This document shows positions 27,055 through 37,192 of a DNA stretch of 64,000 nt, piece by piece. This DNA comes from Marinihelvus sp963695135. Its GTDB lineage: Bacteria; Pseudomonadota; Gammaproteobacteria; Xanthomonadales; SZUA-36. How positions within the stretch are numbered: position 1 is the stretch's first letter; each line of letters starts with the position of its first letter. Position numbers and translations under genes: made by a program. The stretch covers positions 310,001 through 374,000 of the forward strand of contig CAVOGA010000001.1 in the NCBI GenBank assembly GCA_963695135.1, read 5' to 3'. The notes beneath the pieces were generated by a model. The model did not search any database. It was given only the letters and a program-made list of their open reading frames with translations, and was not told the origin of the DNA.

Positions 27055-27670
27055 TCAGTCTGACGTCCCGCCACCCAGGTTGGCCGACTGATCGACCATG
27101 ATCAGCTCATCCATCGGAAAGCCATGCGCCCCGGCCATGGCCCGAAGTTCGCCAGGGTGGCCTCCGGCAGTGCTCGGCGTGCGCGACAGTATCCACAGGT
27201 AGCCCCGGTCGGGACCGGAAATCAGCGAGTAGCGGTAATCCGGCGCCGTCCTCGTCCAGGGCCATGATGTGATAGCCACCGTAGAAGGGTCCGAAAAAGG
27301 AGACCTTGAGGGAACCCGACGTCCGGCGCCCCGATGAAATAGGCCTTGCCTTCAATATCGTCCCAGGCGCCCTTGTCTTCCTTGAAGCCGCGGTTGAGTA
27401 CCGATACCCCGCCGTCCTCCCGCCAGGCGTATTCCGCGGTGACCGCGCTCAGGCCGCGCTCAAAACGGTGATCCAGCCGCGCGATCTCGTACCAGCGTCC
27501 CAGGTAGCGCTCGGCCTCAAAGTCCGTGACCGGCTCAACGCCCTCGGGCGGATGACGAGCAGGCTGCAGGCCACCAGGAATGCGGTTGACAGCAGGGCCG
27601 CCAGCGGTAGCCGGAACGCAACGGGCGCCGCCCGGCACCGGGCAAGGGGATAGCTGCTCTGTTGGCTCAT
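27055..27670 (-). pseudogene. Lipocalin (Blc-like) lipoprotein, frameshifted
   Basis: Four segments in changing frames assemble one bacterial lipocalin. Signal peptide with lipobox LVAC (27670 to about 27560); PVTDFEAERYLGRWYEIARLD through EGKAYFIGAPDVG; SLKVSFFGPFYGGYHIMALDEDG; and DYRYSLISGPDRGYLWILSR to NLGGGTSD. The breaks lie near 27555, 27310 and 27245. The GRWYEIAR and YLWILSR motifs are diagnostic. Blc-type lipocalins are outer-membrane lipoproteins that bind lysophospholipids or fatty acids. It diverges from phrB and shares its operator region. A second, intact lipocalin lies at 37.2 kb. Confidence 0.82.
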
Positions 27671-27680
27671 AAGATTATCC

Positions 27681-27698
27681 TAAACAAATGTTATACAA
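27681..27698. promoter_or_regulatory. CarH/LitR-like operator: 11-bp direct repeat TAAACAA / TATACAA
   Basis: TAAACAA at 27681-27687 and TATACAA at 27692-27698 are spaced exactly 11 bases start to start, in the divergent control region between the lipocalin and phrB. As I recall, CarH-type B12 photoreceptors bind tandem 11-bp repeats of the form T-N2-ACA. The same pair, inverted in order and strand, occurs at 31003-31020. The link to the LitR-type regulator in this cluster is inference. Confidence 0.5.
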
Positions 27699-27744
27699 TC
27701 GCCGCCCAATTCCTGAATGATACGGATCGAACCCGGAACAGCCC

Positions 27745-29214
27745 ATGCAACCAAGCCGCCACCATCGTCTGGTTTCGCCGCGACCTGCGCCTGCAGGACA
27801 ACCCGGCACTGGCCGCAGCGCTGGAGCGCGGCGCGCCCGTTGTCCCAGTGTATCTCTTCTGCGCCGGACGAGGAAGGCGCTGGGCGCCGGGTGGCGCCAG
27901 CCGCTGGTGGCTGCACCATGCCCTGGAAAGCCTGCAGTCGGCCCTGGCGGAGCGTGGCCTGCCGTTGGTATCTGCGACGCAGCTGCCAGTCTCGACGGAC
28001 TGCGCAGTCCCTGGCACGGAGACCGGTGCGGACGCAGTCTACTGGAATCGCCGCTACGAGCCCGCCATCGTCGCGCGGGATAGGGCATCAAGCAGGCGCT
28101 GCGCGATGACGGTCTGCAGGCCAGGAGTTTTAACGGCTCGCTGATCTGGGAGCCGCACGAGAGTCAGCACGCAGACGGGCGAGCCCTACCGCGTGTTCAC
28201 GCCCTTCTGGAAATCACTGCGCGCGCGGCCTGCCCCTTCCCCGTGCCCGCTGCCGGAGGTGAAGTGGCTGCCACCGGAAAATAATCCGGCGAGTGAAACA
28301 CTGGAGTCACTGGCACTGCTGCCCCACCCTGGACTGGGCGGACCGCTTCACGGAACGCTGGACGCCGACACTGGCGGGTGCGGAAACGGCGCTGGCGGAG
28401 TTCCTTGCCGGGCCGATCAGCGGCTACCCGGACCGCCGCGACCGCCCGGCGCAAGAAAGGCACATCGCGCCTGTCACCGTTCCTGGCCCACGGGCAGCTG
28501 GGACCCCGGCAGGTGTGGGCCGCAGTCCACGCGAGCGGCGCGGCAGACAGCAATGACGGCTACAAATTCCTCAGCGAAATCGCCTGGCGGGAGTTTGCCT
28601 ACCACCTGCTGGTGCACTTCCCGCATACGCCGGAGCAGGCGCTGTACGACAAGTACGATAACTTCCCCTGGCAACCGGACCAGGCACAGTTGCGGGCCTG
28701 GCAGCGGGGGCAGACCGGCTACCCGATTGTCGATGCCGGCATGCGCGAACTGTGGGCCACCGGCTGGATGCACAACCGGGTGCGCATGATCGTCGCCTCC
28801 CTGCTGGTCAAACACCTGCTGCAACCCTGGCAGGACGGCGCCCGCTGGTTCTGGGACACGCTGGTCGATGCCGACCTGGCCAGCAACACCATGGGCTGGC
28901 AGTGGTCCGCCGGCAGCGGCGCCGATGCGGCCCCGTATTTCCGCATCTTCAACCCGATTCTGCAGGGTGAAAAATTTGACCCGGACGGCGCCTATGTAAA
29001 GCGCTGGGTGCCGGAGTTGAAGGACATGCCGGCCAGGTACATTCATAACCCCTGGGAGGCCCCGCCGGAAATCCGTCGCAGCGCGGGCCTGCGCCTGGGT
29101 GACAACTACCCGAAACCGGTGATCGAGCACAAGACGGGGCGCGAACGCGCGCTGGCGGCGTTGCAGGCCAACAAGGCCCGCAATGAAGCAGCGCAAGAGG
29201 AGCACACGTCGTGA
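27745..29214 (+). pseudogene. phrB: Deoxyribodipyrimidine photolyase (class I CPD type), frameshifted
   Basis: The gene is recognisable across frames. The N-terminal domain starts ATIVWFRRDLRLQDNPALAAAL, with WWLHHALESL after a likely pair of compensating indels near 27860. The middle passes through HTRTGEPYRVFTPFWKSLR-like and LDWADRFTERWTP segments. From about 28470 to the stop a clean frame gives FLSEIAWREFAYHLLVHFP, WMHNRVRMIVASLLVKHLL and GWQWSAGSGADAAPYFRIFNP, the FAD-binding core with the Trp electron path. It repairs UV-induced cyclobutane dimers with light. The stop overlaps the next gene as GTGA. Confidence 0.88.
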
Positions 29215-29994
29215 GCGGGGCTCTGGTGCCGGGCGACCGGGATGCGCTGGTGGTCGGCGCCAGCCGCGGTATCGGACTGGCACTGGCCAGCGCCCTGCTG
29301 CAATCAGACAGCAGATCACGAATCTGGCAGCCGGGTGTTCGCCACCTTTCGCGGGGAAACACCACCGGCCGCACTGGAAGCCCTGGCAGAACGTTTTGGG
29401 ACGCGACTCCAACTGCTGCGCTGCGAACTGGCTGACGATGCCTCCATCGCGGAACTGGCCAGCCAACTCGCGGCCGCCAAGGCAATCCTCGGCCTGACCC
29501 TGCACGCCGCCGGCATTCTGCACGAGGGCGAACTCCAGCCGGAAAAGGCGCTGCAGCAGGCCCGGCGTGAGTCCCTGGCCCGCCTGTTTGAGATCAACAG
29601 CATCGCGCCCCTGCTCATCGCCCGGGCAGTCCTGCCCCTGGTCCCCCGGCAAGGCGTGAGTCATTTCGCCGCACTGTCGGCCATGGTTGGCAGCATCGGC
29701 GACAACCGCATAGGCGGCTGGTACGCCTACCGCGCCTCCAAGGCAGCCCTGAACCAGTTGCTAAAGACCCTCGCGATTGAGGCCCGTCGCACCCACCCCG
29801 GGCTCTGCGTCACATCGATTCACCCGGGAACCACGGACACCGCCCTGTCGAAACCCTTCCAGGGCAACGTTCCTGAGAACCGCCTGTACACGCCGGCCCA
29901 GTCGGCGGAGCGCATTCTGCAGGTGGTGCTGGACGGCACCCCTGAAACTTCCGGCCGTTTCATGAACTGGAACGGCGAACCCCTCCCCTGGTAA
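29211..29994 (+). CDS. Short-chain dehydrogenase/reductase (CsgA-like), one frameshift
   Basis: The GTG at 29211 overlaps the phrB stop. The first frame gives the NAD(P) site DALVVGASRGIGLALASALL. After an indel near 29310 the second frame continues with RVFATFRGETPPAALEALAE, the GLTLHAAGILHE loop, the Ser of the active site in FAALSAMVGS and the YxxxK pair in WYAYRASKAALNQL. About 260 residues when joined. SDRs of this kind commonly sit beside phrB in proteobacterial light-response clusters; the substrate is not known. Confidence 0.87.
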
Positions 29995-30006
29995 ACGGAG
30001 ACCCTC

Positions 30007-30991
30007 ATGAAACCACAGCCGGAACACACGGAACACCAGCAGTTACACCATCGGCGCCGCCGCGCGCCTGACCGGGCTCAGCACGCAGCTGATCCGAGCC
30101 TGGGAACAGCGCTACGGCGCCGTGGTGGCCGAACGTTCAGACAATGGGCGCCGCTGTTACAGCGCCGCAGACGTGGAGAAGCTCGGCTTGCTCAAGGCCC
30201 TGACGGACCGGGGCATCGCAATCAGCACGATTGCCGGCCTGGACCGCACGGCCCTCCTCGCACAGCTCAACGAAGCCGACCAGGTTGCACTCAGGCCGCT
30301 CGAAGGCAAGGTCCGCGTGGTGGCGTTGGGCGCCAGGGTTTCCGAACTGCTGGAGCTGGACGTGGTGCCCACCAACCCGATTGAACTGGTGGCCCGGGGC
30401 GTTGAGACAGATCGCTTTCTTGCGGATGCGCGCGGCCTGGCGCCGGATGTTCTGGTGATCGAGACCGGCAGCCTGGGTCCCGACAGCCGTTCCTGGCTGG
30501 AGTCCGTGCGCCAGTCAACGGGCGCCGGGGAAGTCCTGGTGGCCTACGGATTTGCGCGCGGCGCGGATGAACGGGAACTCGCCGCGCACGGATTCCGCCT
30601 GCTGCGCACGCCGATCAACGGCGAAGAGCTGGCGGTCGCCATCCTTGCCGCCGCGGTCAAGCTGCGCTCCGGCGACTACTTCAATGCGCCGGTGGAAACG
30701 CGCACGGCCCCGGCACGCCCGGTGGTAGACATCCCGCCCCGCCGTTTTACCGAGGCCCAGCTCGTCGCCCTGGCAAGGATCAAGAGCGCCGTGGACTGCG
30801 AGTGTCCCAACCACATGGCGGACGTGGTCCAGACCCTGTCCGCCTTTGAAAGCTACTGCGCGCAATGCGAGGACCGTAACGACGACGACGCGGCATTGCA
30901 CGCCTACCTGCACCGCAGCACCGCCCAGGCGCGGGCCCTGATGGAGGTCGCCCTGGCGCACCTGGTCGAAGAAGAGGGCCTGACCCTGTAG
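30007..30991 (+). CDS. MerR-family regulator with Cys-containing C-terminal domain, one frameshift
   Basis: The winged-helix domain reads TIGAAARLTGLSTQLIRAWEQRYGAVV and NGRRCYSAADVEKLGLL; the start ATG at 30007 is in another frame, so an indel lies between about 30010 and 30045. The middle (about 60-200) resembles a B12-binding fold, but the ExHxxG cobalamin motif is absent. The C-terminus carries four cysteines, CEC then CAQC 20 residues later, which could bind a metal or cluster. It closes the phrB-SDR operon and is likely a light- or oxidant-related regulator that acts without B12. Confidence 0.8.
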
Positions 30992-30995
30992 GGAC

Positions 30996-31024
30996 TTGCA
31001 TCTTGTTTATCTTTTGTATATGAT
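30996..31024 (+). promoter_or_regulatory. Sigma-70 promoter of the candidate small RNA, overlapped by an operator
   Basis: TTGCAT at 30996-31001 and TATGAT at 31019-31024 are separated by exactly 17 bases. The element starts 4 bases after the MerR stop codon. Inside it, TTGTTTA (31003-31009) and TTGTATA (31014-31020) form the same 11-bp direct repeat as upstream of phrB, covering the spacer and the -10. A protein bound there would block RNA polymerase. There is no gene downstream on this strand before a terminator at 31141. Confidence 0.65.
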
Positions 31025-31030
31025 TAAATC

Positions 31031-31170
31031 ATTCCTTAGTTAAACAAGTCTTTAACAAAGGAGTGCGACTTCCCAACGATTGTTCGCATCTCCCTCTGCA
31101 CTTCGCAATCCCATCACTCCGATGGATGTGAACAATCCCTCGCCCGCCGTCACACCGGCGGGCGTTTTTT
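31031..31170 (+). ncRNA. Candidate small RNA, about 140 nt, three hairpins
   Basis: Predicted from a near-consensus promoter to a strong terminator with no credible open frame between. Hairpin 1, 31034-31061: CCTT-A-GTTAAA pairs with TTTAAC-A-AAGG, loop CAAGTC. Hairpin 2: a 13-bp stem, GATTGTTCGCATC (31078-31090) with GATGTGAACAATC (31125-31137) and a single G-U pair, closing a 34-base loop that contains TCTCCCTCT. Hairpin 3 is the terminator. A C-rich loop is common in small RNAs that pair with ribosome-binding sites, for example the CcsR RNAs of Rhodobacter as I recall. Targets are unknown. Confidence 0.6.
31141..31170 (+). terminator. Rho-independent terminator
   Basis: CGCCCGCCG (31141-31149) pairs perfectly with CGGCGGGCG (31156-31164) around TCACAC, followed by six T residues. 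It ends the candidate small RNA and any read-through from the phrB operon. Confidence 0.9.
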
Positions 31171-31242
31171 ATTCCTCCTCGCCAACCAATGGTGGCTTAG
31201 TTGGCGGTTGTGGTGGGGCGACCCGGTACTGACCGGCCGGAC

Positions 31243-32794
31243 TCACAGGCGGGCAGGGTCGGCGATGATCTGCTCGGCGGTCGCCAGGATTGCTTCGCGG
31301 CGATCTTCGGCCATGCGGTCCCAGTTGCGGTAGACCATGCCGATACGCGGGTTTTTTTCCAGGCGCGCCCGGTGGCGCTCCATGAAGTGCCAGTAGAGCG
31401 GATTGAAGGGACAGGCCTTGTCGCCGCTGCGCGTTTTCACGTCGAAGTGGCAGCCGGCGCAGTGATCGCCCATCTTGTTGATGTAATTACCGGAGGAAAC
31501 ATAGGGCTTGCTGGCGATCACGCCGCCGTCGGCAAACTGGCTCATGCCCCGCGTATTCGGCATCTCCACCCATTCGATCGCGTCGATGTAGACGCCCAGG
31601 TACCAGGCATCCACCGCGTCCGGGTGCACGCCCAGCAACAGGGCGAAGTTGCCGGTCACCATCAGGCGCTGGATGTGGTGCGCGTAGGCGTGCTCCAGGG
31701 ACTGGCCGATGGCCTGTCGCATGCAGGCCATGCGGGTCTCGCCGGTCCAGTAGAACTCCGGCAAAGGCGCTTCGTGCCCGAGCTCGTTCAGCGCCGCGTA
31801 GTCCGGCATGCGCGTCCAGTAGATGCCGCGCATGAACTCGCGCCAGCCGATGATCTGGCGCACGAAGCCCTCCACCGAGGCCAGCGGATAGCTGTCCGGG
31901 TCAGACTTCCACGCCTCGAGGACCGCCTCCACCACCTCCCGCGGCGACAGCAGCTTGCTGTTCATGGCAAAAGACAGGCGCGAGTGGAACAGGGCCCAGT
32001 CGCGGTCGGTCAGCGCATCCTGGTATTTACCGAAGTGCGGCAGCAGCTCCGCGATAAAGTGTGCCAGCAGTTCCTCGCACTGCTCGCGGCTGACCGGCCA
32101 GGACAAGGTATCGCCGGCGATCGAGCCCAGGGTCGGGATCTCGTGACGCTCCAGGCGCGCCCGGGCGGCGGTCACATCGTTGCTGAACAGCAACGGTTCA
32201 GGGAGCTCGATGGATTTGGGCAGCGACTTGCGGTTTTCCACGTCAAAGTTCCACTGGCCACCGACCGGCTCACCGTCCTCGTCCATCAGCCAGCCGCTGT
32301 CGCGCCGGATTCGCCGGTAGAAATGCTCCATGCGTTGTTGCTTGTCCGCGGGAAACACCTCACCGAGCGCATCGAAGGTGACCAGGAAGTGTTCCGTACC
32401 GCAGCAGCGACCGGGGATATGCAGACCATCGCAGAACTTCGAGAGCTGTTGGAGGAGGCGGAACTCATCCGGACGCTGGTACTCAAAGACCTCCGCGCCG
32501 CTGTGCCTCAACAAATGGGTCAGCAGGGCGGGAAGGTCCTGGAAATCGGCCGTCGTCGTCCAGGTCCAGGTGCAGCACCCGGTGGCCGCGCGACTGCAGC
32601 TGATCGGCGAAGGCCTGCATGGCGAGAAAAAAAGCGAGCACTTTCTGCACGTGGTGACGCACGTAGGTCGCCTCCTGGTGGAGCTCGGCCAGCACGTACA
32701 GCGTGTCGGGATCGGTCTCGCCCAGCCAGGAGTGGGCATCATTGAGCTGATCGCCCAGGACCAGGCGCAAACGCTTGCAGGCGGGGACGTTCAC
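31243..32794 (-). CDS. FeS bacterial cryptochrome/photolyase (PhrB/CryB type), one frameshift
   Basis: About 515 residues. From the GTG at 32794: LRLVLGDQLNDAHSWL to VLHLDLDDD, then an indel near 32555, then one frame to the stop. The [4Fe-4S] ligands match Agrobacterium PhrB spacing: one Cys in RMACMRQAIGQ, then CAGC and a third Cys 13 residues later in DKACPFNPLYW. The family repairs (6-4) photoproducts or acts as a blue-light receptor. It is the last gene of the long minus-strand operon; its start overlaps the DUF2256 stop as GTGA. Confidence 0.9.
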
Positions 32795-32954
32795 GAGGCG
32801 CCAGCCGTCTGCGCGCCCTGGCGGCGCCCCCGGCGGCATCGCTCAGAACAGTACTTCACCTCGTCCCAGCACTCCGCCCACTTGCGTCGCCACTCAAAGG
32901 GGCGATCACAGACCGGACAGAGCTTGGTCGGGCTTCGGGTCCGCGCCGGCCCAC
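32791..32954 (-). CDS. DUF2256 small zinc-finger-like protein, possible frameshift at N-terminus
   Basis: About 54 residues. The core PTKLCPVCDRPFEWRRKW then CWDEVKYCSERCRR has the two Cys pairs and the Trp-rich centre that define DUF2256, a family found beside cryptochrome/photolyase genes. No in-frame ATG exists; a GTG at 32954 would fit if one base is missing before PTK, and otherwise a TTG start inside the preceding gene would be needed. The GTGA junction with the photolyase gene suggests coupling. Function unknown. Confidence 0.75.
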
Positions 32955-32962
32955 GACAGGCG

Positions 32963-34207
32963 CTATGAGCCGGGCCGCTCGGCAATCAGGTGCACGTCGG
33001 AGATGGCGCGCTCGATAAATCCGCCTTCGCAGTAGCACAGGTAGTACTCCCACATGCGGATAAACGCCTCTGAGTAACCCAGCTCACGCACCTCGTCGAG
33101 GCGCGCGTAGAACCGTTTGCCGCCAGTGATTCAGGGTCAGGGCATAGTCGCGGCCGATGTCATGCAGGCCGGTCACCATCATGTCGCTCTGCCCGGCGAT
33201 CGAGTTCACCATGGCCTTGACTGACGGCAGGTTGGAGCCGGGGAAGATGTAGCGCTGGATAAAGTCCACGGACCGCTTGGCCTCTTCATAGCGGGGCTCG
33301 CAATGGTGATCGCCTGCATCAGCAGCCGGCCGCCCGGCTTGAGCAGTTCGCCACACTTGTGGAAGTAGGTGTCGTACTGCTGCCAGCCGATCGCCTCGAT
33401 CATCTCGATGCTCACCAGCTTGTCGTACTGGCCCTGCAGATCGCGATAGTCAGACAGCAGCAATTCGATGCGGTCCTCGCAGACCCGCCTCCGCAATCGC
33501 CGCTGGCCGCCCAGCGATGCTGCTCCGCGGAAATGGTGGTGGTGGTCACCCGGCAGCCGTAGTGCTGCGCCGCGTGGATCGCCAGCCCGCCCCAGCCGGT
33601 GCCGATCTCCACCAGGTGGTCGCCGGGCTGCAGGTCCAGGCGCCGGCAGACCGCGTCCAGCCGGGCCAGTTGCGCCTCGTGCAGGGGCGTATCCGGGGTC
33701 TCGAATATCGCGCTGGAGTACATCATGGTCTCGTCCAGCCACAGGGCAAAAAAGTCATTGCCCAGGTCGTAGTGCGCCGAGATATTGCGCCGCGCGCCCT
33801 CACGCGTGTTGCGGTTCACCCAGTGAAACAGTTTCTGCAACGGCTGCGGTAAAGCGCGCCGTGCCACCTTCCATGTCATCGAGCACATGGCGGTTGCGCA
33901 GCAGCATCTGCACCAGCGCAACCAGGTCGTCACAGTCCCAGGAGCCCTGCATATAGGCCTCGCCGGCGCCGATGGAGCCGCCAAAGGCGATATCGGAATA
34001 AAACGACGGCTCGCGCACGGTGATCGTCGCGGCCGGCGCATCACCGGCGCCGAACGTGTGCTGCTGCTCGCCGTCGACGAGCACCAGGCGGCCGATCTCC
34101 AGCCGGGCCAGTTGCTTGAGCACCAGGCGCTCGGCCAGCTGATCCAGGCGGCGGGGCTTGGGTGTGCCGCCCAGGTGGCGGTCGGAAGCCAGACTGACAG
34201 CTTTCAT
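32963..34207 (-). pseudogene. Cyclopropane-fatty-acyl-phospholipid synthase family, frameshifted
   Basis: Five segments in changing frames make one CFA synthase of about 415 residues. From the ATG at 34207: an N-terminal domain with SFYSDIAFGGSIGAGEAYMQGSW; NISAHYDLGNDFFALWLD; the SAM site VEIGTGWGGLAIHAAQHYGC; YDKLVSIEMIEAIG; FIQRYIFPGSNLPSV; and the end GYSEAFIRMWEYYLCYCEGGF to RPGS with TAG at 32963. Breaks lie near 33860, 33490, 33300 and 33110. It adds methylene or methyl to unsaturated acyl chains of membrane phospholipids. Start overlaps the DUF1365 stop (ATGA). Confidence 0.87.
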
Positions 34208-34983
34208 GAACTTTGCTCCATTTTCCGGGCATCGATTTTATTCGGATGGTCGTGGACCGGCGAGCCCTTCAGCCACAGTTTCAGGGCCTGCCAGTGTATC
34301 GCCGCCATGACCTTGCCGGTCATGAACGGGATGACTGGCCAGGGCGCCGGCCAGCACCGGGCCGGTGAGCGGGCGGCGTTCCAGGTCCAGCGTCGCATCA
34401 AAGATCTTGTCACCTTTACGGTGATTGGCCATGTGCACCGTCAGGCGCTCGTCGGGGGCGCGAAAGCGCCAGTCATAATCCACGTCCATTTCCATGAAGG
34501 GCGAGACATGCATGGCCTTGACCGGCTCGAAAGCGCTGGTGACGGCCGACCCGCCCGCTGTCGTCCCGCAGCACGTAGCAGTGCCGCTCACCCCAGGGCG
34601 TGTTGTTGACCTCGGCCACGATCGCCTCGACCCGCGAGTCCGGCCTGGTCAAAGCAGTAGTAAAAGCTCACCGGGTTGAAGCAGTAGCCGAAATACTGGA
34701 GGTGGGTCAGCAGGCGGATGGGGCCGTCCACGGTCGCGCCCGACTGCTCCAGCACGTGCTCGCGAACGCAATCGGCCAGCGGCCGCTGCGGGTCGCCGAG
34801 GTGATCCTCGCGCCGGAAGCGCGCCGGCGCGGCCCGCCGCGTGGACCAGAGCCAGCGGCCGTCAAACACCGTGTCCAGCTCGTCCAGGTCGAGGTAGACC
34901 ATGAACAGCCGGTAGCTGAACTCGTGCTCCACCGGGCGCATGCGCCGGTGTCTAACTTGCCCTTGATAGATTGCGCTGTGCAT
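34204..34983 (-). pseudogene. DUF1365 family protein, frameshifted
   Basis: Starts MHSAIYQGQVRHRRMRPVEHEFSYRLFMVYLDLDEL at 34983 and keeps frame through LLTHLQYFGYCFNPVSFYYCFD, a DUF1365 hallmark. Breaks near 34630, 34560 and 34350 separate the later segments FEPVKAMHVSPFMEMDVDY and the end KLWLKGSPVHDHP to KMEQSS. DUF1365 genes nearly always accompany a flavin amine oxidase and a CFA synthase, as here, and are part of the singlet-oxygen regulon in Rhodobacter. Its biochemical role is not established to my knowledge. Confidence 0.83.
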
Positions 34984-36240
34984 AACTGCGGTCGGTGGCG
35001 AAGTGTTCCAGCGCCGCCAGGGCGCTGACCACGCCGTCCTCGTGAAAGCCGTTGCGCCAGTAGGCGCCGCAGAAACTGGTGCGGCGACCCTGGTTGAGTT
35101 CGCGCTGCCGGGCCTGCGCGGCAACCGCCTCCGGGCGTAAACACCGGGTGGCTGTAGGAATAGCGTGTCGATAATACGTTGCCGGGTCGATCGCATCGGT
35201 GTGGTTGAGCGTCACGCAAAACGGCTGCTGCGACGCCAGGCCCTGCAGAATGTTCATGTTGTAGGTCACCGCGGCGGGCCGGTCCGGCTTCTCCAGCAGG
35301 TGATAATTCCATGCCGCCCAGGCCAGGCGGCGTTTCGGCAGCACCGTGTGATCCGTGTGCAGAACGGCCTCGTTTTCCTGGTAGCCGATCGCACCCAGTA
35401 CTTCGCGCTCAGCGTCGCTGGGATCCTTCAGCATCGCCAGCGCCTGGTCGCTGTGGCAGGCGATGAATACGTGGTCGAAGCGCTCCGCCTCCTGCCCGCG
35501 CACCTTCACCGTGACATGGTCGGCAAAACGCTGATGGCCTCGACCGGCGCGCCCAGGCGGATGCGCTCGCGATGTCCGGCAACCAGCGGCTCCAGGTAAT
35601 TGGCTCGAGCCGCCCTTGATCACCCGCCAGGTCGGCCGGTCATCCACCGACAGCATGCCGTGGTTCTTGAAAAAGCGCACAAAGAACTGCGCCGGCATAT
35701 GGCGCAGGCGCTCCTGGGTTGCCGACCAGATCGCCGAACCCATGGGCACGATGTAGTGCTCCTGGAACGCGCGGCCGTAAGCCTTCCCGCTCCAGGTACT
35801 CACCCAGCGTTCCGGCATCCGGCGCATCGGCTGCGAGCAGCGCCGGCGCCTCGCGGTGAAAGCGCAGAATGTCGCGAATCATGCCGAGAAACGACGGCCG
35901 CAACAGGTTGCTGCGCTGGGCGAACAGGCGAGTTGAGCGACGTGCCGTTGTATTCCAGCCCGGTGCGCTCATGCTTGCACGCTGAAACTCATGTCGCTGT
36001 CCTGCCAGGGCACCTGCAGCGTCATCGAGCATCTCGATGAAGTTCGGGTAGGTCCAGTCGTTGAACACGATAAAACCGGTGTCGACGGCGTAGTGCTGGC
36101 CGTCGAGCTCCACATCCACCGTGTGCGTGTGGCCGCCGATGCGCCGGTCCGCCTCAAACACGGTGATGTCGTGCTCCCGGCGCCAGCTTCCAGGCCGCCA
36201 CATTGCCGGCAATGCCGGTGCCCACCACGGCGATTTTCAC
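34952..36240 (-). pseudogene. FAD-dependent amine-oxidase-like (NAD/FAD-binding) protein, frameshifted
   Basis: A GTG at 36240 starts the dinucleotide-binding motif KIAVVGTGIAGNVAAWKL. Then follow HDITVFEADRRIGGHTHTVDVELDG and GFIVFNDWTYPNFIEMLDD, and in another frame FRAFQEHYIVPMGSAIWS-like, VFIACHSDQALAML and LAWAAWNYHLLEKPDRPAAVTYNMN. Breaks lie near 36180, 36030, 35960, 35800, 35600, 35540 and 35130. Relatives are annotated as cyclopropane fatty acid biosynthesis flavoproteins; a related enzyme acts on methylated acyl chains in the furan fatty acid pathway as I recall. The end overlaps DUF1365 by about 30 bases. Confidence 0.82.
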
Positions 36241-37185
36241 GGCGTCGCTTCCGCGGCGAACGCGGTGGGATTCACGCCGCTCACGGGACACCGGCTTGCA
36301 GGTCCCAGACCAGGCCGACGGCGGCCATGGCGCGCAGGACGTAGTAGGTCAGGTCAATTTCCCACCAGTAGAAGCCCTGGCGCGCAGCCAACGGGATAAT
36401 GATGATGATTGTTGTGCCAGCCCTCACCGAAGGTCAGCAGGCCAGCCAGAAATTGTTGCGGCTGTCGTCGCGCGTTGCGTAGCGGCGGCTGCCCCAGCGG
36501 TGCGCCAGGGAATTGATGGTAAAGGTGGCGTGGTACAGCACGACGGTGGAAATGAAGAAACCCCACACCAGCATCTGCCCCCCACTGGTGCCCAGGCCGG
36601 GCGCAACACGTTCCAGCAGCATGCCCAGCAGCAACATGCTCACGGCAAACAGCACCGGCACCGCAATGTCGAAACGGTCCAGGAAACGCAGTTCGGGAAA
36701 GCGCATCAGGTCCTTGACCCGCTTCTCCTGGATCGGGAAGTGTTCGCGGGTCAGGAACCAGGCCGTATGGCTGTGCCAGAAACCATGCTGCACCGGCGAA
36801 TGCGGATCTTCAGGCTGCTCGGAAACCACGTGGTGATGGCGGTGATGCGCCGCCCACCAGATCGGCCCGCGCTGCACCGAGGCCGCGCCGATGAAGCCGA
36901 AAATAAACTGCATCGGCCGCGAGGTCTTGAAGCTGCGGTGGGAGAAATAGCGGTGATAGAAGCCGGTGATGGCAATCATGCGCACCGCGTAGGCCAGCAA
37001 AGCGACCACCACGGCCACCGGGCTCCAGCCCACCCAGAACACGGCCAGGCAGGCCAGGTGCATGCCGATATAGGGCAGGGTGCGCAGCCAGTCGACTCTG
37101 CCGGCCGGGGCCGCGCCATCGGCAGCACAGATCCAGCCGCGCTGGCGTCGAACCAGCTCATCAATACCCGCAGGGGATTTCTCAT
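36237..37185 (-). pseudogene. Membrane fatty acid desaturase (delta-9 / acyl-CoA desaturase-like), frameshifted
   Basis: Integral-membrane di-iron desaturase. The three His boxes are HRYFSHRSF, AAHHRHHH and GWHNNHHHYP, with hydrophobic helices between. The frame breaks near 37110 (before VDWLRTLPYIGMHL), near 36440 and possibly near 36290. The stop at 36237 overlaps the GTG of the flavoprotein gene. It introduces a cis double bond in acyl chains, which would supply the substrate for the two CFA-type enzymes of the same operon. Start at the ATG at 37185, 7 bases after the lipocalin stop. Confidence 0.85.
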
Positions 37186-37192
37186 TGGCGCG

